Assembly (NCBI RefSeq): GCF_010183535.1
Contig: NC_071333.1
Span: 1,364,001 to 1,428,000 of the forward strand
Origin: Caenorhabditis remanei
Taxonomy: Eukaryota; Nematoda; Chromadorea; Rhabditida; Rhabditidae
Direction of reading: 5' to 3'
Length of the DNA: 64,000 nucleotides
Shown here: positions 45,850 through 56,900 of the stretch, in pieces
How the letters are laid out: each line of letters opens with the position of its first letter
How positions within the stretch are numbered: the stretch's first letter is position 1
Notes under the pieces: model-generated
The model's database searches: none
Told to the model about the DNA's origin: nothing
The model's input: the letters and a program-made list of their open reading frames with translations, nothing else
Made by a program: the position numbers and the translations under genes

Positions 45850-48597
45850 TTGATGGGTAAGCCAACCGGTAGTGTTGGGCTCCTTTTGGAGTTGCCAACA
45901 CTCGAGTTGGGTCCTTGTCAAATAAAATTAATTTTTAGTATTATATCATTATAAATAGGTAATTATTAACTTTGTTTTCTTGATAGGTAAGCCAACTGGC
46001 AGTGTTGGGCTCCTTTTGGAGTTGCCAACACTCGAGTTGGGTCCTTGTCAAATAAAATTATATTTTAGTATTATATCATTATAATTAACATTGTTTACTT
46101 GATAGGTAAGCGAACTGGCAGTGTTGGGCTCCTTTTGGAGTTGCCAACACTCGAGTTGGGTCCTTGTCAAATAAAATTATATTTTAGTATTATATCATTA
46201 TAATTAACATTGTTTACTTGATAGGTAAGCGAACTGGCAGTGTTGGGCTCCTTTTGGAGTTGCCAACACTCGAGTTGGGTCCTTGTCAAATAAAATTATA
46301 TTTTAGTATTATATCATTATAATTAACATTGTTTTCTTGATAGGTAAGCCAACTGGCAGTGTTGGGCTCCTTTTGGAGTTGCCAACACTCGAGTTGGGTG
46401 CTTGTCAAATAAAGTTAATTTTTAGGATTATGTCATTATAAATAGGTAATTATTAACTTTGTTTTGATGATAGGTAAGCCAACTGGCAGTGTTGGGCTCC
46501 TATTGGAGTTGCCAACACTCGAGTTGGGTCCTTGTCAAATAAAGTTAATTTTTAGGATTATATCATTATAAATAGGTAATTATTAACATTGTTTACTTGA
46601 TAGGTAAGCCAACTGGCAGTGTTGGGCTCCTTTTGGAGTTGCCAACACTCGAGTTGGGTCCTTGTCAAATAAAATTAATTTTTAGTAATATATCATTATA
46701 AATAGGTAATTATTAACTTTGTTTAGATGATAGGTAAGCCAACTGGCAGTGTTGGGCTCCTTTTGGAGTTGCCAACACTCGAGTTGGGTGCTTGTCAAAT
46801 AAAGTTAATTTTTAGGATTATATCATTATAAATAGGTAATTATTAACTTTGTTTACTTGATAGGTAAGCCAACTGGCAGTGTTGGGCTCCTTTTGGAGTT
46901 GCCAACACTCGAGTTGGGTCCTTGTCAAATAAAGTTAATTTTTAGGATTATATCATTATAAATAGGTAATTATTAACATTGTTTACTTGATAGGTAAGCC
47001 AACTGGCAGTGTTGGGCTCCTTTTGGAGTTGCCAACACTCGAGTTGGGTGCTTGTCAAATAAAGTTAATTTTTAGGATTATATCATTATAAATAGGTAAT
47101 TATTAACATTGTTTACTTGATAGGTAAGCCAACTGGCAGTGTTGGGCACCTTTTGGAGTTGCCAACACTCGAGTTGGGTCCTTGTCAAATAAAGTTAATT
47201 TTTAGTATTATATCATTATAAATAGGTAATTATTAACATTGTTTACTTGATAGGTAAGCCAACTGGCAGTGTTGGGCTCCTTTGGAGTTGCCAACACTCG
47301 AGTTGGGTGCTTGTCAAATAAAATTAATTTTTAGTAATATATCATTATAAATAGGTAATTATTAACATTGTTTAGATGATAGGTAAGCCAACTGGCAGTG
47401 TTGGGCTCCTTTTGGAGTTGCCAACACTCGAGTTGGGTCCTTGTCAAATAAAGTTAATTTTTAGTATTATATCATTATAAATAGGTAATTATTAACATTG
47501 TTTACTTGATAGGTAAGCCAACTGGCAGTGTTGGGCTCCTTTTGGAGTTGCCAACACTCGAGTTGGGTGCTTGTCAAATAAAATTAATTTTTAGTAATAT
47601 ATCATTATAAATAGGTAATTATTAACATTGTTTAGATGATAGGTAAGCCAACTGGCAGTGTTGGGCTCCTTTTGGAGTTGCCAACACTCGAGTTGGGTCC
47701 TTGTCAAATAAAGTTAATTTTTAGTATTATATCATTATAAATAGGTAATTATTAACATTGTTTACTTGATAGGTAAGCCAACTGGCAGTGTTGGGCTCCT
47801 TTTGGAGTTGCCAACACTCGAGTTGGGTGCTTGTCAAATAAAGTTCATTTTTAGTAATATATCATTATAAATAGGTAATTATTAACATTGTTTACTTGAT
47901 AGGTAAGCCAACTGGCAGTGTTGGGCTCCTTTTGGAGTTGCCAACACTCGAGTTGGGTGCTTGTCAAATAAAGTTAATTTTTAGGATTATATCATTATAA
48001 ATAGGTAATTATTAACATTGTTTACTTGATAGGTAAGCCAACTGGCAGTGTTGGGCACCTTTTGGAGTTGCCAACACTCGAGTTGGGTCCTTGTCAAATA
48101 AAGTTAATTTTTAGTATTATATCATTATAAATAGGTAATTATTAACATTGTTTACTTGATAGGTAAGCCACTGGCAGTGTTGGGCTCCTTTTGGAGTTGC
48201 CAACACTCGAGTTGGTGCTTGTCAAATAAAATTAATTTTTAGTAATATATCATTATAAATAGGTAATTATAACATTGTTTAGTGATAGGTAAGCCAACTG
48301 GCAGTGTTGGGCTCCTTTTGGAGTTGCCAACCTCGAGTTGGGTCCTTGTCAAATAAAGTGTTGTTTAGTATTATTATATATAGGGGCAATTATTAACTTT
48401 GTTTAGATGATAGGTAAGCCAACTGGCAGTGTTGGGTCCTTTTCGAGTTGCCAACTCGAGTTGGGTCCTTGTCAAATAAAATTATATTTTAGTATTATAT
48501 CATTATAATTAACATTGTTTTACTTGATAGGTAACGAATCTGGCAGTGTTGGGTTCCTTTGGAGTTGCCCAACACTCGAGTTGGGTCCTTGTCAATA
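45850..48597 (-). repeat. 130-bp satellite, block B3 (minus orientation), decaying towards the gap
   Basis: About 21 monomers. At 46.03-46.33 kb successive monomers are 119 bp because 11 bp (AATAGGTAATT) are missing. From about 48160 onward single-base deletions and substitutions accumulate (for example GCCACTGGC, CAACCTCGAG), probably reflecting poor consensus next to the assembly gap. Confidence 0.95.
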
Positions 48598-48697
48598 NNN
48601 NNNNNNNNNNNNNNNNNNNNNNNNNNNNNNNNNNNNNNNNNNNNNNNNNNNNNNNNNNNNNNNNNNNNNNNNNNNNNNNNNNNNNNNNNNNNNNNNN
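48598..48697. other. Assembly gap (100 N)
   Basis: Exactly 100 undetermined bases, the usual placeholder for a gap of unknown size. The satellite is on the left and the interior of a BEL/Pao element on the right, so the 5' LTR and the insertion junction are hidden here. Confidence 1.
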
Positions 48698-49125
48698 TCG
48701 ATCCTCTCGATACCGAGAATGAGGACCGCAATCGTGCTCAACACACCTCGTTCGATGGTATCATCAACTCCGGTGGAACGCAAGTTCCTCCAGTGGTCAC
48801 TTCGGATATTCGTTCAAATACCGAAACCCACAAAGCCTCTTGTTTGGCTCCTCAAAGATCGGCCTGTCCGCTCTGTAGAGGTAGTCATGATCTTCTCGAC
48901 TGCACTAGTCCGAAGCTACCGGTCTTTTGCGCTAAGAACGATTTATGCGTTCTCTGCACGTCGTCGAGACATAAGACACACCAGTGTCCATACGGGAACC
49001 CCGGTCATCACCAATTTTCGCTAGCGCAATGCGGCCAGAAAGCGGTGGACGTTTTTGACCTCGGCTACCCCGATAGTAGCATCTACTCCTCGTCAGGTTC
49101 AATCGAATTTCCCAACTCTGTCTGA
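48698..49125 (+). CDS. BEL/Pao gag-like fragment with Cys/His cluster
   Basis: Open from the gap to TGA 49123-49125. It contains CPLCRGSHDLLDC, then FCAKNDLCVLCTSSRHKTHQC, the paired Cys/His pattern found in BEL/Pao gag-pol proteins. Here this cluster lies upstream of the capsid-like segment, whereas it usually follows it. The 5' end is unknown because of the gap. Confidence 0.6.
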
Positions 49126-49145
49126 CAGCGAAGGGAAAGAACAAG

Positions 49146-49819
49146 ATGTCTCGGCTCGCTCGCCCGCCCCAAATTCGAACCGAAGTCTCCTCAGATGAGG
49201 AAGCTGACGACGAATGCCGTGAGGCTCAGAGAGGCAGAAAAATGAAGTCGAGTAACAAAGGGTTGTCTTATTACGACCTCGAGTCTATTCTTCCGAAATT
49301 TTCTGGTGATGCCCTCCGATACAAAAAGTTCATTTCGATGTTCGAAAAACTTGGAATGCAAAATCCGCGACTTTCCGATGAAATGCGGCTCGCTATCCTG
49401 GAAAAGAAGCTGGTCGGAGACGCAAAGCGCTTTTATGTCGACTTAGTGATCCTCGCAAGGCCATCGAAGCTTCCTTGGAAGGTCTTCGAAGCACCTTCGA
49501 GGGCGATACTTCTGGCGTCACGGAAGCCCTAACGCGTTTCCGGGAGCTGACATTCCACGAGACCGACCTCAAACGCTCCTCCCGCCAATTACAGGACGCG
49601 AAAACTCTCGTCCTACGACTCAGAGATCTAGGGGAAGATGTTGACTCCCCCGCGTTTGTTCGCAATCTTATGGAAAAGTTGCCGGAAAAGATGATCCGTG
49701 TCATCAAGCCGTTGTTCGACAATGGCGGGCAGCCCTCGACAAATCAGATCTTCACCGGTACGCAAGTTATCTTAACGACCGTGCCTTCGTCGACGTTTTC
49801 GAACTGCCAAAGTCTCTGA
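49146..49819 (+). pseudogene. BEL/Pao gag capsid-like region, frameshifted
   Basis: The first frame (49146-49532) has ILPKFSGDALRYKKFISMFE and LVGDAKRFY, matching the gag-associated domain of BEL/Pao elements. The continuation lies in another frame (49475-49819, with LRDLGEDVDSPAF and MEKLPEKMIRV), so there is a frameshift near 49445. Described as separate pieces; the break could be real or an assembly indel. Confidence 0.7.
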
Positions 49820-50289
49820 GAGATTGAAAGAGATCCCGGGCGAGTCAGTAATGGCTACAAACGCGATCTCGAGGTAACTCTACTCCTGGCGGCAGTACTC
49901 GTACCGCCCCCAAATTCGCTTCCCCCGAAACCGGCGAACGTTAGCAATAACGCGTCTCCTACTTCGGGCAAAGGCGGCAAAGGACAGAACCCCTCGAAGA
50001 ATTCGAACCAGCCGAATAAATCCGGCAATCAAGGCTCTCTGGTCAGGCCGGCCTCGGGTACTTCGGTTCCCAAGCAACCGCCCAACACCAGGGAAATCAG
50101 GCTCCTCGAGCCAAGGTTCCGCACCATTTGGTAGACCTCGTTTCCGAATCCGCAAGGAATCGCGTCACCCGGAAATCGCCAAGGAGGAAGCCCCACCTCT
50201 AACCCAACTCAGGAACCCTCAAGCCTCGGATTCCCTCGGCATGAAGGGGCAACCCGGAGAGAAACTCGAACCGTGCTATAAGTACGGTA

Positions 50290-50640
50290 GAGGATATGAC
50301 GAGCGTTTTAATCGCTCATACTTTCCCTCGGGACGTCCGAAGGTCGCCTCGAAATGCTGTTTCCATTTGTGGTCCCGGACACTCCATTTTACAGTGTGCC
50401 CTCCCATCGTACGAAGTTCGTGCAATTCTTCCGTTCCAGTGGGTCCTGTCACAATTGTGCACAGAGAACCCACCCACCGAAAATTGCAGAGCTTCAGTAC
50501 TGCGCTTACTGTCCAAGGCAAGCACAACTCGGGAGCTTGCACTTTGAAAGAGTACTACCGCGACCCTCGAAACTATCCATCCGACGCTCCGGCTCCAATC
50601 CTGTCTGAATTTTTTCGTGGCCCCCTCGGGGGCTCGCAGT
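50290..50640 (+). pseudogene. Second zinc-knuckle-like segment of the BEL/Pao element, broken
   Basis: Short pieces in different frames read SICGPGHSILQCALPSYE and CHNCAQRTHPPKIAELQYC. They look like a second Cys/His module of the same type as that at 48698-49125. Between 49820 and 50290 no frame is convincing. Confidence 0.5.
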
Positions 50641-51317
50641 AAATTTCCTAGGATAGACCTTGGGCCTTCCTCGGTTCGCGTACCAACTGTTTGCCTCGGC
50701 CAGCAACAGCGCCTCTAGTAGTAATTGGGACGTTTAAACGTAGTAGCCACCGGAGAAATCCGCTCAGCCACTGTTCGATGCACGGGCAAGATCTATGAGA
50801 GCCCGAGAATCGACTGACCCCCCCTCGAATTGTCATCCTCGGATGACGACCCCCGCTCTTGAGCCGGTTCAGGGTAGTCATGATTCTCAGGACCCTCCTG
50901 ATCCCCCTCGCATCGCTATGCGTTCCCAGTTCTTTATCAATTGTCTTTTCATACGGATGTACGCCATTCTCAATGACATTCGCTAGTTCCCCTCGACTTC
51001 CGAAACGAAGTTTGTATGCCCTCGTTTGAGCGCTGCAGATATTCGCTATTCTCGTGACAATAAATTGCCCTCGAAGATTACTGACGGACAGTTCGTCAAC
51101 GGACAAGTCATCGTATGATCCTGGGCACCGATTGTTTGCCTCGATTATTAGGACGTCCCGGAGACTGTTGCTTCCTTATGAAATATTTGTGAAGCTATGT
51201 TAGCGGTATTATTGAGATGGTAACCCCGGAGATGGACAATACTACAGATCCGGTCTATTACATCTCCCCATCGAGTCGTTGTGAAGGAATCTTCGCTCAC
51301 GACGAAAACTGCGGATC

Positions 51318-51988
51318 GTGTTAGATGCTAGTAGTAAAAAAGGGAGAGAGCTCAGTCTTAATGACTGCCTCGAACCTGGACCCTCGATGCTGGTTGATCT
51401 TTATGACATACTCATTCGCTCTCGGCTACCGGATTCCCTGGTGGAGGCTGACATAGAAAAAGCCTTCCACCAGGTACGTCTGGTCCCCGAAGATCGTAAC
51501 TGTACTCGTTTTATCTTGAAAGATAACGCGAAGCCCCCAGTTCCAGATAATCTTATTAAGTACCGATTTACTCGGATTCCTTATGGAATGACCTGTTCTC
51601 CGTTCCTCCTCGCCGCCACGATTGATCATTTCCTAAATGAATGACCGATCCGATCGCCGAGCGAATCCGGAAAAACATCTACGTCGACAATATAATGATT
51701 ACCTCGAATGATAGGGCTGAAATACAGAATATTCGGATTGACTCGAGTAACGCGTTCACCACGTTGAACATGCGTCCTCGAGAATATATCACAAACTGTG
51801 CGGAAGAGATGTCAAAATTCCCTCGGGAGGAGATCACAGCTGATACGACGGTCAATTTACTCGGGTATCACTGGAATTCTGTAGATGTCAGAAACCCTAC
51901 TGAGAAATCAGTCGTGTCTACTGCGAAATCGGTTAGACACTGTCGAAGAAATCGACAAAAAACTAATACGTTGAAGAACGCGCGTTGA
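51318..51988 (+). pseudogene. BEL/Pao reverse transcriptase, frameshifted, active-site variant
   Basis: The first frame (51318-51644) has LDASSKKGRELSLND, VEADIEKAFHQVRL and YRFTRIPYGMTCSPFLLA, the diagnostic order of BEL/Pao RT. It stops at TGA 51642-51644. The next frame (51641-51988) carries NIYVDNIMIT, where the catalytic YVDD is YVDN, and LLGYHWNS. The change of the second catalytic Asp together with the frame break argues for an inactive copy, unless the base is an error. Confidence 0.8.
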
Positions 51989-52059
51989 AGGAAAGAGATT
52001 ATCGAAAGTTAAGTACAAAGCTTCAGCGAACAGTTTGGTTAGAGCAGATCTCGAAAGTT

Positions 52060-52900
52060 CCGGACTTGGATGCTGGTCGTTCTGGCACACCCAAAGGAGG
52101 GATGAAGATTCCGTTCGCCCCGGATTTCAGATGCTTGTCGTTCAGACGCATCTGGAGATGGTGCTATACGGGAAGTCCCGAATTTGGAAGCTGGTCGATC
52201 AGGCGCATCCAATACAAGGTATGGATAAGTCATCTGGTCCCGGGAAAATATTCGATAGTGGTTCCCCTCGAACAGCTAATTCTTTAGCCTTCGATGGTAC
52301 ACCTCGACCGGATACCCCTCGGCCAGTAGAATCAGCCACGGACTTGGATGTTGGTCGTTCTGGCACATCCATCGGAGGGATGAAGATTCCGTTCGCCCCG
52401 GATTCAGATGCTTGTCGTTCAGACGCATCTGGAGATGACGCTATACGGGAAGTCCCCGAATTTGGAAGCTGGTCGATCAGGCGCATCCAATACAAGGTAT
52501 GGACTAAAGTCATCTGCGTCCCGGGAAAGTATTCGATAGTGGTTCCCCTCGAACAGCTAATTCTTTAGCCTTCGATGGTACACCTCGACCGGATACCCCT
52601 CGGCCAGACAACCGACTTGGTTGCTTGTCGCTCAGGCGCACCAGAAAAAGGAGAAGACTGCAGTCTCCGGGACTCAGGATCAATCATGGATGTTAGTCGA
52701 TCTGGCACATCCATTAGAAGGATACTACCGTCCGCCCCGGATTCAGATGTTAGTCGTTCAGGGCACATCTGGAAATGGCGCTCACCGGAAAGTCCCGAAC
52801 TTGGAAGCTGGTCGTTCAGGCGCATCCACAGCTGGGAAATCTCCTCGTGCTCCGGATTCAGATGTTAGTCGTTCAGGCACATCTGGAAATGGATTCATGC
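52060..52900 (+). repeat. Degenerate tandem repeat inside BEL/Pao element, ~280-bp unit
   Basis: GAAGATTCCGTTCGCCCCGG occurs at 52104 and 52382 (278 bp apart), with the surrounding 270 bp nearly identical. Further partial units with GCCCCGGATTCAGATG and GTCGTTCAG(G)CACATCTGG follow to about 52900. Open frames here come from the repetition. It occupies the place where RNase H and integrase should be. Confidence 0.8.
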
Positions 52901-53248
52901 GGGTAGTCCCTAACTTGGATGCTAATCGCCCACGCATCTGTTAACGATTCTGCAAAGTTGGATTCTGATTCTAATGCCCCTCGACAGCGTAATACCGAGA
53001 TTAAGGATGACTTAACGAAGCCATCAGGTTCCGCGATCTCTCATGGTGAATATGGTACCCCAAGACACTGCTAATCACAGTCCAGGGGTCAGTTATCCAA
53101 TGATGTCTTCTCGCCCTGACAGCGTTGATCATGCCGAAAACTCGCTTACCCAATCCACCGTGTCGACCATACCAACCTCGCAAAGCGAAAGCTAAGCTGC
53201 ACGTTATGTTCACATAACTGAAGCAGCAGGGCCTCAGACCCCCCGGAG

Positions 53249-53980
53249 TGTTGACAGTCTCCTGGTCCCCGAATCAGGTCCCTGTCCCACTCCAAACTAA
53301 AATGTAATTTTGTATCACTAAATTATTCTAATTTAGTTTATACTTATTACGTATTTTACTTTCTGTTAATTAACTCCCTTCTTCCCTGTCCCTTTAACCC
53401 CATTTCAGCGGAAGTAATATTCCACAATTCAAGTTGCCGCCATTTAGTCGTGTCTGCGTCTCTCCAGTCAAAAGGCGCACGCTGTTTCCGACGTCCGCTG
53501 GTCTCGCCACGCGCACACCTGCTAAACGACTGTGACCGTACTCGACCGACTCCCCTCGCTTGGCCTAAAGCCATTTTTAATTTGGTGTTCCTTGTTTAGT
53601 GTTGTTTTTCTTCTCTCTCTAAGAGAGTTATATTGTGTTTTGTAAGAGAAGTTGTAGAGAGCGTCCTGTAGCCCCTCGAGAGCCCCCGATACGTGTATCG
53701 GGCGCTTTACAGAGTCGCTACTATGTTCCCTCGATAACTCTTTCCCTTAATTCGTATTGTATTGTAAAAGGCAGAACCGAATAGGTTTTTAATGCAGTTC
53801 CTCGCGGGACATGCTTTTTCCCTATAATAAATGGTTCTTGTAAATACTTGAGTTGTCAGCCACATCGGGCACTTCCTTTAAATCCACTGAACCACCTATT
53901 GGAAGTATAACTTGGGCTCATGTTCCCACCCTACTCGGCACATTACCGGCGGCCTTCTGGAGACAGAAGGGGTGGCCACA
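53249..53980 (+). repeat. 3' LTR of BEL/Pao element
   Basis: Starts TGTTGACAG and ends GGCCACA, immediately followed by satellite sequence at 53981. It contains an AATAAATGG polyadenylation-like signal near 53828 and a GTACTCGACC-rich GC region. Size (732 bp) and end sequences are close to the solo LTR at 636-1419 (784 bp). The left target-site copy is hidden in the gap. Confidence 0.8.
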
Positions 53981-56900
53981 TCCTAAAAATTAACTTTATT
54001 TGACAAGGACCCAACTCGAGTGTTGGCAACTCCAAAAGGAGCCCAACACTGCCAGTTGGCTTACCTATCATCTAAACAAAGTTAATAATTACCTATTTAT
54101 AATGATATAATACTAAAAATTAACTTTATTTGACAAGGACCCAACTCGAGTGTTGGCAACTCCAAAAGGAGCCCAACACTGCAGTTGGCCTTACCTATCA
54201 AGTAAATCAAAGTTAATAATTACCTATTTATAATGATATAATCCTAAAAATTAACTTTATTTGACAAGGACCCAACTCGAGTGTTGGCAACTCCAAAAGG
54301 AGCCCAACACTGCCAGTTTGCTTACCTATCAAGTAAACAAAGTTAATAATTACCTATTTATAATGATATAATACTAAAAAATTAACTTTATTTGACAAGG
54401 ACCCAACTCGAGTGTTGGCAACTCCAAAAGGAGCCCAACACGGCCAGTTGGCTTACCTATCATCTAAACAAAGTTAATAATTACCTATTTATAATGATAT
54501 AATCCTAAAAATTAACTTTATTTGACAAGGACCCAACTCGAGTGTTGGCAAACTCCAAAAGGAGCCCAACACTGCCAGTTGGCTTACCTATCAAGTAAAC
54601 AATGTTATTAATTACCTATTTATAATGATATAATACTAAAAATTAACTTTATTTGACAAGGACCCAACTCGAGTGTTGGCAACTCCAAAAGGAGCCCAAC
54701 ACTGCCAGTTGGCTTACCTATCAAGTAAACAATGTTAATAATTACCTATTTATAATGATATAATCCTAAAAATTAACTTTATTTGACAAGGACCCAACTC
54801 GAGTGTTGGCAACTCCAAAAGGAGCCCAACACTGCCAGTTGGCTTACCTATCAAGTAAACAATGTTATTAATTACCTATTTATAATGATATAATACTAAA
54901 AATTAACTTTATTTGACAAGGACGCAACTCGAGTGTTGGCAACTCCAAAAGGAGCCCAACACTGCCAGTTGGCTTACCTATCAAGTAAACAATGTTAATA
55001 ATTACCTATTTATAATGATATATACTAAAAATTAATTTTATTTGACAAGGACCCAACTCGAGTGTTGGCAACTCCAAAAGGAGCCCAACACTGCCAGTTG
55101 GCTTACCTATCAAGTAAACAATGTTATTAATTACCTATTTATAATGATATAATACTAAAAATTAACTTTATTTGACAAGGACCCAACTCGAGTGTTGGCA
55201 ACTCCAAAAGGAGCCCAACACTGCCAGTTGGCTTACCTATCAAGTAAACAATGTTAATAATTACCTATTTATAATGATATATTACTAAAAATTAATTTTA
55301 TTTGACAAGGACCCAACTCGAGTGTTGGCAACTCCAAAAGGAGCCCAACACTGCCAGTTGGCTTACCTATCAAGTAAACAATGTTAATAATTACCTATTT
55401 ATAATGATATAATACTAAAATTAACTTTATTTGACAAGGACCCAACTCGAGTGTTGGCAACTCCAAAAGGAGCCCAACACTGCCAGTTGGCTTACCTATC
55501 AAGTAAACAATGTTATTAATTACCTATTTATAATGATATAATACTAAAAATTAACTTTATTTGACAAGGACCCAACTCGAGTGTTGGCAACTCCAAAAGG
55601 AGCCCAACACTGCCAGTTGGCTTACCTATCAAGTAAACAATGTTATTAATTACCTATTTATAATGATATAATACTAAAAATTAACTTTATTTGACAAGGA
55701 CCCAACTCGAGTGTTGGCAACTCCAAAAGGAGCCCAACACTGCCAGTTGGCTTACCTATCAAGTAAACAATGTTATAATTACCTATTTATAATGATATAA
55801 TACTAAAAATTAACTTTATTTGACAAGGACCCAACTCGAGTGTTGGCAACTCCAAAAGGAGCCCAACACTGCCAGTTGGCTTACCTATCAAGTAAACAAT
55901 GTTATTAATTACCTATTTATAATGATATAATACTAAAAATTAACTTTATTTGACAAGGACCCAACTCGAGTGTTGGCAACTCCAAAAGGAGCCCAACACT
56001 GCCAGTTGGCTTACCTATCAAGTAAACAATGTTAATAATTACCTATTTATAATGATATAATCCTAAAAATTGATTTTATTTGACAAGGACCCAACTCGAG
56101 TGTTGGCAACTCCAAAAGGAGCCCAACACTGCCAGTTGGCTTACCTATCAAGTAAACAATGTTATTAATTACCTATTTATAATGATATAATCCTAAAAAT
56201 TGATTTTATTTGACAAGGACCCAACTCGAGTGTTGGCAACTCCAAAAGGAGCCCAACACTGCCAGTTGGCTTACCTATCAAGTAAACAATGTAATAATTA
56301 CCTATTTATAATATATAATCCTAAAAATTGATTTTATTTGACAAGGACCCAACTCGAGTGTTGGCAACTCCAAAAGGAGCCCAACACTGCCAGTTGGCTT
56401 ACCTATCAAGTAAACAATGTTAATAATTACTATTTATAATGATATAATCCTAAAAATTAATTTTATTTGACAAGGACCCAACTCGAGTGTTGGCAACTCC
56501 AAAAGGAGCCCAACACTGCCAGTTGGCTTACCTATCATCTAAACAAAGTTAATAATTACCTATTTATAATGATATAATACTAAAAATTAACTTTATTTGA
56601 CAAGGACCCAACTCGAGTGTTGGCAACTCCAAAAGGAGCCCAACACTGCCAGTTGGCTTACCTATCAAGTAAACAATGTTAATAATTACCTATTTATAAT
56701 GATATAATCCTAAAAATTGATTTATTTGACAAGGACCCAACTCGAGTGTTGGCAACTCCAAAAGGAGCCCAACACTGCCAGTTGGCTTACCTATCAAGTA
56801 AACAATGTTAATAATTACCTATTTATAATGATATATACTAAAAATTAATTTTATTTGACAAGGACCCAACTCGAGTGTTGGCAACTCCAAAAGGAGCCCA

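Larger units (their letters stand above)
48698..53980 (+). mobile_element. Degenerate BEL/Pao-type LTR retrotransposon, 5' end in gap
   Basis: GC-rich (unlike the satellite), with gag-like, zinc-knuckle and reverse transcriptase segments in plus orientation and a 3' LTR ending at 53980. Frames are broken repeatedly. No integrase or RNase H is recognisable; about 1 kb that should hold them is replaced by tandem repeats. Some breaks may be sequence errors near the gap. Confidence 0.85.

Noticed and set aside
52035..52568. 177-codon frame
   Set aside because: Covers two units of the ~280-bp tandem repeat in the BEL/Pao element; its internal repetition mirrors the DNA repeat.
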